Origin: an uncultured Holophagaceae bacterium
GTDB taxonomy: Bacteria > Acidobacteriota > Holophagae > Holophagales > Holophagaceae
Assembly (NCBI GenBank): GCA_903884655.1
Contig: CAISFO010000045.1
Coordinates: 119,036-183,035 of the forward strand
Length of the DNA stretch: 64,000 nt
Direction of reading: 5' to 3'
A program made the translations under genes and the position numbers. Positions 10,596 through 19,033 of this stretch are shown here, in pieces. Each line of letters begins with the position of its first letter. Within the stretch, counting starts at the first letter, position 1. A model generated the notes under the pieces. It saw only the letters and a program-made list of their open reading frames with translations. It was not told where the DNA came from and searched no databases.

Positions 10596-10644
10596 ACCCT
10601 GAGCCGGAGCCTTTCGCGGCTCGCCGGATTGCCTCAGCGAATCT

Positions 10645-10689
10645 AGATGGCAGGGCGGATCCCCCGGGGGAACGCCCTGCCATCTTTGC
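10645..10689 (+). terminator. Rho-independent-like terminator after amtB
   Basis: A perfect 13-bp inverted repeat (10645-10657 and 10673-10685) is followed by TTGCT. The loop itself contains a 12-nt palindrome of C5/G5 type, so the whole structure can extend. The T-run is short, so it may act in both directions or as an RNA 3'-end stabiliser. Confidence 0.7.
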
Positions 10690-10749
10690 TGGGCGTGATC
10701 GGTCCCGGGGTCGGGTGGCAATAGGAACCAGTTTGCCGACCATGTGATC

Positions 10750-10783
10750 ATGAATTGATCTGCAGTGGTCTGTTTCAATTCAT
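10750..10783. promoter_or_regulatory. Inverted repeat upstream of the E1 gene
   Basis: ATGAATTGA (10750-10758) and its exact complement TCAATTCAT (10775-10783) are separated by 16 nt, in an AT-rich island of an otherwise GC-rich region about 100 nt before the E1 gene. Arms about 25 nt centre to centre would suit a dimeric regulator. No regulator gene is adjacent, so the function is inferred from symmetry and position only. Confidence 0.4.
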
Positions 10784-10886
10784 CATTTCTCTTGGAATAT
10801 GATGATGGTCTGTGGAAGATGGGCGAGGAAAGCAGGACCATTCTTGCCCCATGCTAGATTGGGCCTTCGACCAACCCGGGAGAAGC

Positions 10887-13019
10887 GTGTCTGCGTCCAA
10901 CAGCTCCGTCCAGACTGCGTTCGACAGCAAGCTCACCCGCGAACAACGGGTGCGACTCTACCGCACGATCTACGCGGCCCGTCGCATCGACGACAAGGAG
11001 ATCCTGGGCAAGCGCCAGAACAAGGTCTTCTTCCAGATCAACGGGGTGGGCCACGAGGCTGTGCAGGCTGCTGCGGCCATGGTGTTCCGCCCGGGCCACG
11101 ACTGGTTCTTCTTCTATTACCGCGACCGGGCCCTGGCCTACGGCCTCGGCTACACGGCCAAGGAGATGTTCCTAGGCTCCGTAGGCGCCGCCGGGGATCC
11201 GGCCAGCGGCGGCCGCCAGATGCCCAGCCACTGGGGGCACCAGCGGCTCAACATCTTCACCACGTCCAGCCCGACCGGCAGCCAGCACCTCCAGGCCGTG
11301 GGCGCCGCCGAGGCGGTGCTGCGGGCCGAACAGGGCGGCACCCAGGAACTGCTGGGCATCCACTCGGACGAGGTGATGCTGGTCACGACGGGTGACGGCA
11401 CCTGCAGCCAGGGCGAGGTCTGGGAGTCCATCAGCAACGCCGTGAACCTGAAGGCGCCCGTGGTCTTCCTGGTGGAGGACAACGGCTACGCCATCAGCAC
11501 GCCCACGGAAGTGCAGTACCCGGGCGGCAACATCGCGGCCCTGCTGCAGGGCTACGCGGCCCATGGCCTGCTCATCCTCGATGAGGTCGATGGCTGCGAT
11601 CCCATCGCCAGCTACGAGGCCATGAAGGCGGCCCACGCCCACGCCCTCGCCCGGAAGGGCCCGGCCCTGGTGCGTGCCAAGGTGATCCGCCCCTACAGCC
11701 ACTCGCTGTCGGACGATGAGCAGCTCTACAAGTCCAAGACTCAGCGGGAGGCGGAGGCGATGCGGGATCCCGTGATCACCTACGGTGCCCAGCTCGTCGT
11801 CTGGGGCGACCTGACCGAGGATCAGCTGCAGATGCTGAAGGACGAGGTGCAGGCCGAGATCGACACCGCCTGGGAGGAGGCCCAGACCGAGCCTGGTCCT
11901 GAACCCGGCAGTTACTATCAGCACCTCTACAGCCAGGAAGTCGACCCCACCTCAGCCGCCTTCGATTCGGAATCGGCGGCGGGAGACCAGGAAGTCGGCC
12001 GGAAGACCATGATCGATCTGGTCAACACCACCCTGAAGCAGGAGATGGCCCGGGATCCCCGCATCCTGGTGTTCGGCGAGGATGTAGCGGATGTGAGCCG
12101 GGTGGACATCCAGGACGAGGTGAAGGGGAAGGGCGGTGTCTTCAAGGCCACCCACGGACTGCAGAAGCAGTTCGGGGCCCATCGCGTCTTCAACACGCCC
12201 CTGGCCGAGGCCACCATCGTGGGCCGCGGCATCGGTCTGGCAGTGCGGGGTTTCAAGCCCGTGGTGGAGATCCAGTTCTTCGACTACATCTGGCCCGCCA
12301 TGCAGCAGCTCCGGGACGAGCTGGCCACCATCCGCTGGCGCTCCAACGGCGCCTTCAAGGCGCCCATGGTGATCCGCGTACCCATCGCGGGCTACCTCAT
12401 GGGCGGCGCCACGTACCACAGCCAGTGCGGCGAGAGCACCTTCACCCACATCCCGGGATTGCGGGTGGTCTGCCCCAGCACTGCCCTGGACGCCGCCGGG
12501 CTGCTGCGGACGGCGATCCGCTGCGACGATCCTGTGCTCTTCCTGGAGCCCAAGCACCTCTACCGGCAGACCCACAACAAGGGCAACGACCCCGGGCCGG
12601 ACTTCATGATCCCCTTTGGCAAGGCCCGCACCGTGCGCGAAGGCACGAGCCTGTCGGTCATCACCTACGGCTGCACCGTCCACCGCGCCGTGCAGGCCGC
12701 CCGGGAAGCCGAAAAGGAAGGCATCTCGGTGGAGATCCTCGACCTCCGCAGCCTCAATCCCTACGACTGGGCGGCCATCGAGCGCACGGTGAAGAAGACC
12801 CACCGGGTGATCGTGGCCCACGAGGACACCCTCAGCTGGGGCTACGGGGCCGAGATCGCCGCCCGCATCGGCGACGAGCTGTTCTTCCATCTGGACGCCC
12901 CCGTGAAGCGCGTGGCGGCCAAGGACACCTGGGTGGCCTACTACCCGGCCCTGGAGGACGAGATCCTGCCCCAGCCCAAGGATTTCCTGGAGGCCTACCG
13001 GAAGCTCGCTGCCGTTTGA
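10887..13019 (+). CDS. Fused 2-oxoacid dehydrogenase E1 (alpha-beta) component
   Basis: A 710-residue thiamine-diphosphate enzyme that joins E1 alpha and E1 beta in one chain. The alpha half has the ThDP motif beginning GDGTCSQGE and ending VEDNGYA, plus SHWGH and [12 protein letters not shown]. The beta half begins near residue 370 with [10 protein letters not shown] and has [15 protein letters not shown] and [11 protein letters not shown]. It decarboxylates branched-chain 2-oxoacids or pyruvate and passes the acyl group to a lipoyl E2; no E2 or E3 gene lies nearby. GTG at 10887 has GGGAG upstream; ATG at 10851 and GTG at 10812 are in-frame alternatives. Fused E1 is known in Bacteroidetes and Acidobacteriota. 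Substrate is uncertain, with branched-chain more likely. Confidence 0.9.
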   Translation: MSASNSSVQTAFDSKLTREQRVRLYRTIYAARRIDDKEILGKRQNKVFFQINGVGHEAVQAAAAMVFRPGHDWFFFYYRDRALAYGLGYTAKEMFLGSVGAAGDPASGGRQMPSHWGHQRLNIFTTSSPTGSQHLQAVGAAEAVLRAEQGGTQELLGIHSDEVMLVTTGDGTCSQGEVWESISNAVNLKAPVVFLVEDNGYAISTPTEVQYPGGNIAALLQGYAAHGLLILDEVDGCDPIASYEAMKAAHAHALARKGPALVRAKVIRPYSHSLSDDEQLYKSKTQREAEAMRDPVITYGAQLVVWGDLTEDQLQMLKDEVQAEIDTAWEEAQTEPGPEPGSYYQHLYSQEVDPTSAAFDSESAAGDQEVGRKTMIDLVNTTLKQEMARDPRILVFGEDVADVSRVDIQDEVKGKGGVFKATHGLQKQFGAHRVFNTPLAEATIVGRGIGLAVRGFKPVVEIQFFDYIWPAMQQLRDELATIRWRSNGAFKAPMVIRVPIAGYLMGGATYHSQCGESTFTHIPGLRVVCPSTALDAAGLLRTAIRCDDPVLFLEPKHLYRQTHNKGNDPGPDFMIPFGKARTVREGTSLSVITYGCTVHRAVQAAREAEKEGISVEILDLRSLNPYDWAAIERTVKKTHRVIVAHEDTLSWGYGAEIAARIGDELFFHLDAPVKRVAAKDTWVAYYPALEDEILPQPKDFLEAYRKLAAV

Positions 13020-13035
13020 CGCCCCTGCCATGCGA

Positions 13036-13078
13036 TGCCCACGAGTGTCGCGAATGATCCTGCTATTTTGCGTGGGCA
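13036..13078. repeat. Perfect 8-bp inverted repeat between E1 gene and outer-membrane gene
   Basis: TGCCCACG (13036-13043) and CGTGGGCA (13071-13078) pair exactly over a 27-nt loop just after the E1 stop. It could be a weak terminator or an operator for the next gene; there is no T-run to decide. Confidence 0.35.
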
Positions 13079-13109
13079 CCACTAGGATGAGATCACGCCC
13101 GGAGGGCCC

Positions 13110-13898
13110 ATGCGCCTAGCTCTGATTCTGCTTTGCTGTGAGGGGGTGGCAGCCTGGGCCCAGCTCGGAAGCTCCTGGACTCCGCCGACGGCTCAGCTGC
13201 AGTGGACCTTCGGGGTTCAGCGGGGCCAGCCCACCATCACGTCCAATGTGCAGGGGAGCCGGGATGGCAAGGCCTCTCTGGTGGACACGGATGCGGACCT
13301 GGGATTGAAGCGGGAGGGCAGTCCCCTCTCCGCCTTCCTGGAATACAAGACCGGCGACCACGGCTTCCGGGTGGCGTACGACACCAGCCGGTTCCAAGGG
13401 CAGCGGACCCTGGGCCGGGACATCCTCTTGAACGGCATCTCCTATGCCTCCGGCGACCTGGTGCGTTCCACAGCCAAACTGACGGTGCTCGAAGGGCTCT
13501 ACACCTACAAGTTCGTGAACCAGCCGGACGCCTGGGTGGGGCTTGATCTGGGAATCCAGCAACTGAAGTCGGACCTCTCTGCGACGGACCTCACTGTTCC
13601 TGCCTTGCCCCAGTCCTCGACGCCTACCCTGACCCTGCCGCAGATCGGCATCTCGGGGTGGTCCTCCGGGGTGGACGGCCTGCTGGAATCGAACCTGTTC
13701 CTCCACTACTTCACCCACCGTGGTGCGACCTGGTACCGCTACGGCCTGGACGGCCGGGCCTACCTGTACCCCCACTTCGGGCTGAGGGCCTTCTATGAGG
13801 CTGGGAGGATCAAGATTCCTGCGGGATCCACCCAGGGAGGCCTGGATTTCCGGATGGACGCCAAGGTCTTCGGGGCAGGGCTGGTGTTCCGGTTCTGA
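13110..13898 (+). CDS. Predicted outer-membrane beta-barrel protein, unknown function
   Basis: A 262-residue protein with a short signal peptide ending near AAWAQ. The rest is rich in alternating hydrophobic and aromatic strands (LSAFLEYKTG, GFRVAYDTSRF, WYRYGLDGRAYLY, FGLRAFYEAGRI) and ends in VFRF, the C-terminal Phe typical of barrels handled by the BAM complex. GGAGG lies 5 nt before the ATG. No specific family is recognised. It stands alone between the E1 gene and the cold-shock gene and may have its own promoter. Confidence 0.75.
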   Translation: MRLALILLCCEGVAAWAQLGSSWTPPTAQLQWTFGVQRGQPTITSNVQGSRDGKASLVDTDADLGLKREGSPLSAFLEYKTGDHGFRVAYDTSRFQGQRTLGRDILLNGISYASGDLVRSTAKLTVLEGLYTYKFVNQPDAWVGLDLGIQQLKSDLSATDLTVPALPQSSTPTLTLPQIGISGWSSGVDGLLESNLFLHYFTHRGATWYRYGLDGRAYLYPHFGLRAFYEAGRIKIPAGSTQGGLDFRMDAKVFGAGLVFRF

Positions 13899-14084
13899 TG
13901 GACCGGGACAGACCCCCCTTGCGCGAATCATCGAATAGGTTGCAAAAAAAAAGGATGGACTTCGGCAATCCTGTCATGCTGTTCGCGTGACCCGCCAGGG
14001 GCGGACCTCACACTCACGCTATGACGGCCTTGTCTGGGGAAAGTCATCGCTACAACATCACCAGACATTTTGCAGGAAACAGTC

Positions 14085-14288
14085 ATGGCTCAAGGCACTG
14101 TCAAGTGGTTCAACGCTGAGAAGGGCTTCGGTTTCATCACCCCCGACGAGGGCGGCGCTGATCTCTTCGTCCACCACACCGCCATCCAGGGCGGCGGCTT
14201 CCGTACGCTGGACGAGAACCAGCGCGTCAGCTTCGAGGTTGCCCAGGGCCAGAAGGGCCCCCAGGCGACGAACGTCCAGAAGCTCTAG
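14085..14288 (+). CDS. Cold-shock domain protein
   Basis: A 67-residue CspA-family RNA chaperone. It begins [18 protein letters not shown] and contains RNP1 (KGFGFI) and RNP2 (LFVHH), with the usual late V..F.V..G.KG.QA..V pattern. It binds single-stranded nucleic acid and melts RNA structure. An ATG 15 nt upstream is in frame, but AGGA before 14085 and the family N-terminus favour the shorter form. The upstream leader is about 185 nt without a gene and contains a run of nine A; csp leaders often regulate translation, but no specific element is recognised. A strong terminator follows. Confidence 0.96.
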   Translation: MAQGTVKWFNAEKGFGFITPDEGGADLFVHHTAIQGGGFRTLDENQRVSFEVAQGQKGPQATNVQKL

Positions 14289-14303
14289 TTCCTACCGATC
14301 GGG

Positions 14304-14333
14304 AAAGGCGGCCTTCGGGCCGCCTTTTTTTTT
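14304..14333 (+). terminator. Rho-independent terminator of the cold-shock gene
   Basis: A GC-rich stem (AGGCGGCC with TTCG tetraloop and GGCCGCCT) is followed directly by nine T. It starts about 16 nt after the stop codon. This is a canonical intrinsic terminator. Confidence 0.95.
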
Positions 14334-14401
14334 GGCCGCCGGGGGGCGAGGATGGTCCAAGGGGCCCGGCCATCGAGTCATCCCCACCCGCGGAGGCTTC
14401 C

Positions 14402-15385
14402 ATGAACCATCGCATCACCTTCCAGCAAGCCGGTGGCCCCGAGGTGCTGACCTGGTCCGAGGCACCGCTCCCGGAGCCGGGACCCGGCGAGGTCCGCATC
14501 CGCCATTCGGCTATCGGCGTGAACTACATCGACATCTACCAGCGGGCAGGGGCCTACCCGGTGCCCCTGCCCGCCACCCTGGGGTTCGAGGCTGCGGGCG
14601 TGGTCGAGGCCCTCGGGGTCAATGTCGCTGAATTCCAGGTGGGCCAGCGGGTGGCCTACATGGACGGCCCTACCGGTGCCTACGCAGAGAGCCGGAACCA
14701 TCCGGCCAGCCGCCTCATGCCGCTCCCCGATTCCCTGTCCGATGAGGAGGCCGCAGCCATCCTCTTCAAAGGCCTCACCACCCACATGCTGGTGCGCCGG
14801 GTCTGGCGCCCGGTGCCCGGGGAGTGGGCCCTGGTGCACGCCGCTGCCGGCGGAGTGGGCCTGATCCTCACCCGCTGGCTGGCCGCCGAAGGGGCCCGGG
14901 TGATCGGAGTGGTCAGTACTGAGGAAAAGGCCGGGGCGGTGAAGGCCGAAGGCGCCGAGGCAGTCGTGGTGGTGCCGCGAGGCGGGTCGTACGGCCAACT
15001 GGCCGCCCAGGTGAAGGCCCTGACCGGGAAGGGCGCACGGGTGGCCTACGACTCCGTCGGGCTGGATACCTTCGAAGCCTCCCTGGACAGCCTGGCCCCT
15101 TTCGGCCTCCTGGCCTCCTTTGGCCGGGCCAGTGGAGCCCTGCCCCTGGTGGATGTGGCGGAGCTGGGGCGCCGGGGTGGCCTGGCCCTGCAGCGACCCA
15201 GCGTCTTTCCGCATGTGGCGGACCCGGCCGATCTGCAGGCAGCGGCCCGGGACCTGTTCGAGGCCCATGCCAGGGGCATCGTCCGTGCCCACATCCACGC
15301 CCAGTTGCCCCTCCGCGAGGCCGCCCAGGCTCACCGCCTGCTTGAATCGCGCGGGACCCAGGGGGCTCTGCTCCTCATTCCCTGA
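14402..15385 (+). CDS. NADPH:quinone reductase, zinc-independent MDR family
   Basis: A 327-residue medium-chain dehydrogenase/reductase of the quinone oxidoreductase branch. It has the N-terminal GroES-like fold (GPEVL, GPGEVRIRHSAIGVNYIDIYQR, GFEAAGVVEALG) and the Rossmann motif HAAAGGVG for NADPH. The zinc ligands of alcohol dehydrogenases are absent, as expected for QOR. It reduces quinones, probably by one electron, in the cytoplasm. GGAGG lies 6-7 nt before the ATG. It is probably monocistronic: the next gene is convergent and its stop is only 15 nt away. Confidence 0.92.
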   Translation: MNHRITFQQAGGPEVLTWSEAPLPEPGPGEVRIRHSAIGVNYIDIYQRAGAYPVPLPATLGFEAAGVVEALGVNVAEFQVGQRVAYMDGPTGAYAESRNHPASRLMPLPDSLSDEEAAAILFKGLTTHMLVRRVWRPVPGEWALVHAAAGGVGLILTRWLAAEGARVIGVVSTEEKAGAVKAEGAEAVVVVPRGGSYGQLAAQVKALTGKGARVAYDSVGLDTFEASLDSLAPFGLLASFGRASGALPLVDVAELGRRGGLALQRPSVFPHVADPADLQAAARDLFEAHARGIVRAHIHAQLPLREAAQAHRLLESRGTQGALLLIP

Positions 15386-15399
15386 GAAGGCAGAGGATC

Positions 15400-15750
15400 C
15401 TAGTGGTGGCCGTGGCCGTGGTCGTCAGCCACGGCGGGCTTGCCCATGAACTCAACCTTGCGGCCCAGGAAGATGACCCATAGCCCGAACAGGGCGAGCA
15501 CGAACACACCCAGGCCGAAGATGGCCGGACGGGCCGTGGCCAGGGCCGGGGAGCGGAATCCCCAGAGGCCGACAGCCGCCCCGAAAAATCCGGTGATGAT
15601 CAGCAGGATTCCCCAGCGGGCTGAGGCCACCGGGTTCTGTCCCACCTCCTCGGGCAGCGTGCCGAGGGGCGTCTTGACCTCACCGGCCACATGGGTGCCC
15701 TGGAAGATCAGGATCACGAAGAGAACGAAATAGAGGACCAGGAAGAGCAT
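15400..15750 (-). CDS. Small three-helix membrane protein with His-rich C-terminus, unknown
   Basis: A 116-residue protein with hydrophobic segments at about residues 1-18, 46-66 and 75-95, and a C-terminus DDHGHGHH that could bind metal. GGAG lies about 7 nt before the ATG at 15750. No family is recognised. It is divergent from the efflux operon and shares its roughly 150-bp promoter region, so it could respond to the same regulator. Confidence 0.7.
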   Translation of the reverse strand: MLFLVLYFVLFVILIFQGTHVAGEVKTPLGTLPEEVGQNPVASARWGILLIITGFFGAAVGLWGFRSPALATARPAIFGLGVFVLALFGLWVIFLGRKVEFMGKPAVADDHGHGHH

Positions 15751-15825
15751 GGGCGGACTCCGGGGGGTTCCCAGGATCGCATAAAGAGACCTCCTGGGCG
15801 ATGATGGCCGTCCAAAATTCCCCCC

Positions 15826-15853
15826 TTGACACCATCAATCGTTTGATTAATCT
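15826..15853 (+). promoter_or_regulatory. Candidate promoter of the tetR-efflux operon
   Basis: A perfect -35 hexamer TTGACA (15826-15831) is followed after 16 nt by TAATCT (15848-15853), a partial -10. The first operator palindrome sits in the spacer, so a bound repressor would block RNA polymerase. Confidence 0.55.
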
Positions 15854-15883
15854 TAGAAAGTCGCATTAATCACTCGATTGATT
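15834..15883. promoter_or_regulatory. Twin palindromic operators for the TetR regulator
   Basis: Site 1 (15834-15847) reads ATCAA-TCGT-TTGAT; site 2 (15868-15883) reads AATCA-CTCGAT-TGATT. Written on opposite strands, the two match at 13 of 15 positions, and each is nearly self-complementary. Their centres are 35 bp apart. The position over the promoter and just before the TetR gene points to autoregulation, and perhaps control of the divergent gene at 15750. ATTAAT lies beside both sites. Confidence 0.7.
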
Positions 15884-15901
15884 TATTCAGCGAGGCCCAC
15901 C

Positions 15902-16576
15902 ATGACCCCCCCAGCCCTGAGCCAGGACTCCCGCACCCGACTGATCGATTCGGCCATCCTCCACTTCGCGGCCAAGGGTTTCGATGGGACCGGCATCCGG
16001 GAGATTGCCAAGAGCGCCAACACCAACTCGGCCATGGTGGCCTACCACTTCTGTGGCAAGGAGGGGCTGTACTCTGAGGCACTCAAGGCGCTCTTCTCGC
16101 GCAAGGTCTCCCCGGTCTCCCAACTGGCGAGCCTGCCGGCCCCGGGTGCTCCAGGCGCCCGGCAGGCCGCTCTCCAGGGACTGCAGGACTACATCCGAGC
16201 CTTCCTGACTGAGCTCATGACCTGCGACGGCCAGGACCCGGTGGACGAGGCCGCCATGATCCTCATGGCCAGGGAGATGCAGGCCCCCCGGCCCGCCTCC
16301 TCCGCCCTGCTGATCGAGCACCTGCGGCCCTATGTCACCCACCTCACAAGCTGTCTGCAGGTGCTGAGACCGGACCTGAAGGAGGATCAACTCTTCGCCA
16401 TGGGGGTGAGCATCCAGGGGCTGATGATCCACTTCCGGAACTCGCTGGGCATCCTCCGCCTCCTCCGGGGCAACCCGGCCTACCCCGAAGACCTAGCCAA
16501 CGTCATCCAACACCACATCGATTTCAGCCTGAGGGGCCTTGGCGTCCCAGAGGCCTTCCCGTCGCCGAGGAACTGA
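15902..16576 (+). CDS. TetR/AcrR-family transcriptional regulator (CecR-like)
   Basis: A 224-residue repressor. The N-terminal helix-turn-helix reads IDSAILHFAAKGFDGTGIREIAK and AMVAYHFCGKEGLYSEAL, split around the turn; the C-terminal half resembles the CecR/DUF1956 ligand domain. The ATG at 15902 gives the normal distance to the DNA-binding helix; an upstream in-frame start at 15878 would lie in the second operator. It is the first gene of an efflux operon (tolC, MFP, RND, nitroreductase follow with gaps of a few to 25 nt), so it very likely represses that operon until a toxic compound binds. Confidence 0.9.
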   Translation: MTPPALSQDSRTRLIDSAILHFAAKGFDGTGIREIAKSANTNSAMVAYHFCGKEGLYSEALKALFSRKVSPVSQLASLPAPGAPGARQAALQGLQDYIRAFLTELMTCDGQDPVDEAAMILMAREMQAPRPASSALLIEHLRPYVTHLTSCLQVLRPDLKEDQLFAMGVSIQGLMIHFRNSLGILRLLRGNPAYPEDLANVIQHHIDFSLRGLGVPEAFPSPRN

Positions 16577-16578
16577 TC

Positions 16579-17886
16579 ATGCTGCCTTTCTCCCCCCCCG
16601 CCATCCAGGAGGCGGCCCCGCAGGGTGCGGCCGCCCCACAGGCGCCCCTGTCCCTGGACCTGTCCAGTGCCCTGGCCCGCGCCCGCCACGAGAACCCCAT
16701 GCTGAGGGCCGCCAAGGCCCGAGTGGACGAGCGCCGGGGCCTCATCACCAGTACCCGGGCCGATGCCCTGCCTCAGCTGACCCTGGTGGGGGATTTCACC
16801 CGGGTCCGGGATGTCTCCCTGCTCAACAGCAGCTTTGCCACAAGTGCGGCGACCTTCGGACTGACACCGGACTCCCTGGTCGGCACCACGAGCATCTATA
16901 CGACCCAGGCCAACCTGACCCAGCCCCTTTTCTATTGGGGCAAGCTGGGCACAGCCATCGATATCGCCAGGATGGGGGAGCAGGAGGCGTCCTACTCCTT
17001 CACCACGTCGGAGTTGGACGTCCTGCACGGTGTGGCGAAGGCCTATCTGGCGGTGCTCGCGGCCCAGGCGGAGCAGGAGGTCATCGAGAGCCGCCGGAAG
17101 ACCGCGGAGCAGTTTGTCGGGGACGTGAAGGCCAAGCTGGAGGCCCAGACCGCCACTGAACTGGACCGGCTCCGCGCCGAGAGCGAGCTGTTGGCCGTGA
17201 TTCCCGATTCGCTGCAGGCGGATGCCAATGTCAAGCGGTCCCTGGAGGTGCTGAACGGGCAGCTGGGGCTGGACCCGCGGACGCCTCTGGCCCTTGCGGG
17301 CGTGGGGCTGCCGGAGGTCTCGGCCAGGCCTGCGGGGGTCGAGCGCAGCGAACTGGCCCAGCTGAAGCAGCAGGAGGCCATGTACCGTGCCAATGAAAAG
17401 ATCATCATCTCGGACCTCCGGCCCAAGTTCGATTTCAGCGCCAGTTACGGTTACCAGGCCGGGAAGACCGACAACCTGTTCAAGGAACCCTACGACGCCT
17501 GGCGGGTGAGCGTCACCATGAAGTTCCCCATCTTCGACGGGTTGCGCAGCTCGGGCAAACGAGCCCAGAACTCCGCCCAGCTTGAGCAGGTCAGGCAATC
17601 CCGCATCGACCGGGAGCGGTCCGTGGCCATTGAGCAGAGCACCGCCGACCGCGAACTGGAAAAGGCCATCGCCCTGAACGAAGCTGCCCGGCGGGCCCAC
17701 GACGCCATGCTGGAAGCCCTGCGCATGAGCCGCGATTCCTTCGACCAGGGTCTCATCACCTCTCTCGACCTGCTGCAGGCCGAGCGCAGCGAACGCCAGG
17801 CGGAAAGCCAGCGGCGCCGGGCGGAACTGGGCCTCTGGTCCGCCCGCTTCGATCAGCGCCGATCCCTCGGCCTGCCACCGCTTTGA
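16579..17886 (+). CDS. TolC-family outer-membrane efflux protein
   Basis: A 435-residue OEP protein that would form the outer-membrane exit duct of the RND pump. It has the long helical repeats of the family (SSALARARHENPMLRAAKARVDERRG in the first half and a matching DRELEKAIALNEAARRAHDAML in the second). GAGGA lies before the ATG, 2 nt after tetR. Oddly, the N-terminus starts MLPFSPPAIQEAAPQ and shows no signal peptide; an alternative start, a frameshift or a sequencing error near 16579 could explain this. Operon position with MFP and RND supports the role. Confidence 0.88.
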   Translation: MLPFSPPAIQEAAPQGAAAPQAPLSLDLSSALARARHENPMLRAAKARVDERRGLITSTRADALPQLTLVGDFTRVRDVSLLNSSFATSAATFGLTPDSLVGTTSIYTTQANLTQPLFYWGKLGTAIDIARMGEQEASYSFTTSELDVLHGVAKAYLAVLAAQAEQEVIESRRKTAEQFVGDVKAKLEAQTATELDRLRAESELLAVIPDSLQADANVKRSLEVLNGQLGLDPRTPLALAGVGLPEVSARPAGVERSELAQLKQQEAMYRANEKIIISDLRPKFDFSASYGYQAGKTDNLFKEPYDAWRVSVTMKFPIFDGLRSSGKRAQNSAQLEQVRQSRIDRERSVAIEQSTADRELEKAIALNEAARRAHDAMLEALRMSRDSFDQGLITSLDLLQAERSERQAESQRRRAELGLWSARFDQRRSLGLPPL

Positions 17887-17911
17887 TCTAGTCAGAATCC
17901 AGGAGCCGACC

Positions 17912-19030
17912 ATGAACCGAAAGACACTCCTCATCTATGTGGCCCTGGCCGTCGCCGTCATCGCCGGGGCGGCCAGCTACCATCGCAGCCAACGCAACAG
18001 CGAGCTGAACCACCAGGCCACCGTCAAAGGCGAAGGTACCGTGGCAGTCACCCTGGTGCCCGTCCAGGAGCGGACCTTCCGCCCGGCGGTAGCCTTCACC
18101 GGCACCCTGCTGGCGGTGAACCGGGCCGAGCTGAAGGCCGAAGTCAGCGGCCGGGCGACCCGGGTGGCCGTGCAGGAAGGCGATACCGTCGCCGCCGGCG
18201 CGCTGCTGGGCGCCCAGGACGAGGATGACTACGCCCTCGGCGTCCAGGCTGCCGAGGCCCAGGCGGCCCAGGCCAGGGCCCAGTCCCTGCAAGCCCAGCG
18301 GGACAATGACCGTTCCGTCGCCCTGCTGGAGAAGCGCAGCATCACCCGACAGGCGGCCCAGCAGGCGGAGACCGCCCACAACGCCACGAAGGCCGCCACC
18401 CAGGCCGCCGAAAGCAACCTGGGGCTGGCGCGCCTCCGATTGAAGAAGGCCCGCCTCGTGGCGCCCTTCGCGGGCCAGGTGGCCCGGCGCCTGGTGCAGC
18501 CCGGCGAGATGCTAAGCCCCGGCCAGACGGCCTTCGAGGTCGTGGACAACCGCAAACTTGAGATCCGGGCGGATCTCCCCACCGAGGCCATGGCCCAGGT
18601 GAAGGTCGGCCAGAAGGCCACCTTCCGCGCCATCGGCCTGACTGGCCTCGTGGAGGGCCGCGTGGCCCAGGTGAGCCCCAGCCTGTCCCAGGACGGGCGC
18701 ACCCTGCGGGTCCGGGTGGAAGTGCCCAATCCAGATGGCCTCCTGAAGGGTGGGCTCTTTGTGGAAGGCGTGATCCTCGGCGAGGGCGAGACCAAGAGCG
18801 CGGCCCTTCCGAGCACACTGCTGAAGCCCCAGGACCGGGATGCGGAGATCTACATCGCCGAGCAGTCCGTGGCCCGCCGCCGGAAGGTGACGCTGGGGCC
18901 CGAACAGGACGGCTTCCGGCCCATCAGTGGCCTGACCGTCGGCGCCCTGGTCATCGACAGCGGCAAGGACCTGGTGGGCGAGGGCAGCGCCCTGCGCGTC
19001 ATCACTGGCCCCGCCGCGGGAGGGAAGTGA
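17912..19030 (+). CDS. RND efflux periplasmic adaptor (membrane fusion protein)
   Basis: A 372-residue HlyD/AcrA-type adaptor that links the inner-membrane pump to TolC. An N-terminal hydrophobic anchor (about 5-22) is followed by a barrel-sandwich lipoyl half (VSGRATRVAVQEGDTVAAG), a helical hairpin rich in Ala, Gln and Arg (QAAEAQAAQARAQSLQAQRD), the second lipoyl half (RLVAPFAGQVARRLVQPGE) and a beta barrel. It lies 25 nt after tolC and 3 nt before the pump gene. Anchor and order fit an AcrA-like, drug-type adaptor. Confidence 0.93.
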   Translation: MNRKTLLIYVALAVAVIAGAASYHRSQRNSELNHQATVKGEGTVAVTLVPVQERTFRPAVAFTGTLLAVNRAELKAEVSGRATRVAVQEGDTVAAGALLGAQDEDDYALGVQAAEAQAAQARAQSLQAQRDNDRSVALLEKRSITRQAAQQAETAHNATKAATQAAESNLGLARLRLKKARLVAPFAGQVARRLVQPGEMLSPGQTAFEVVDNRKLEIRADLPTEAMAQVKVGQKATFRAIGLTGLVEGRVAQVSPSLSQDGRTLRVRVEVPNPDGLLKGGLFVEGVILGEGETKSAALPSTLLKPQDRDAEIYIAEQSVARRRKVTLGPEQDGFRPISGLTVGALVIDSGKDLVGEGSALRVITGPAAGGK

Positions 19031-19033
19031 CCC

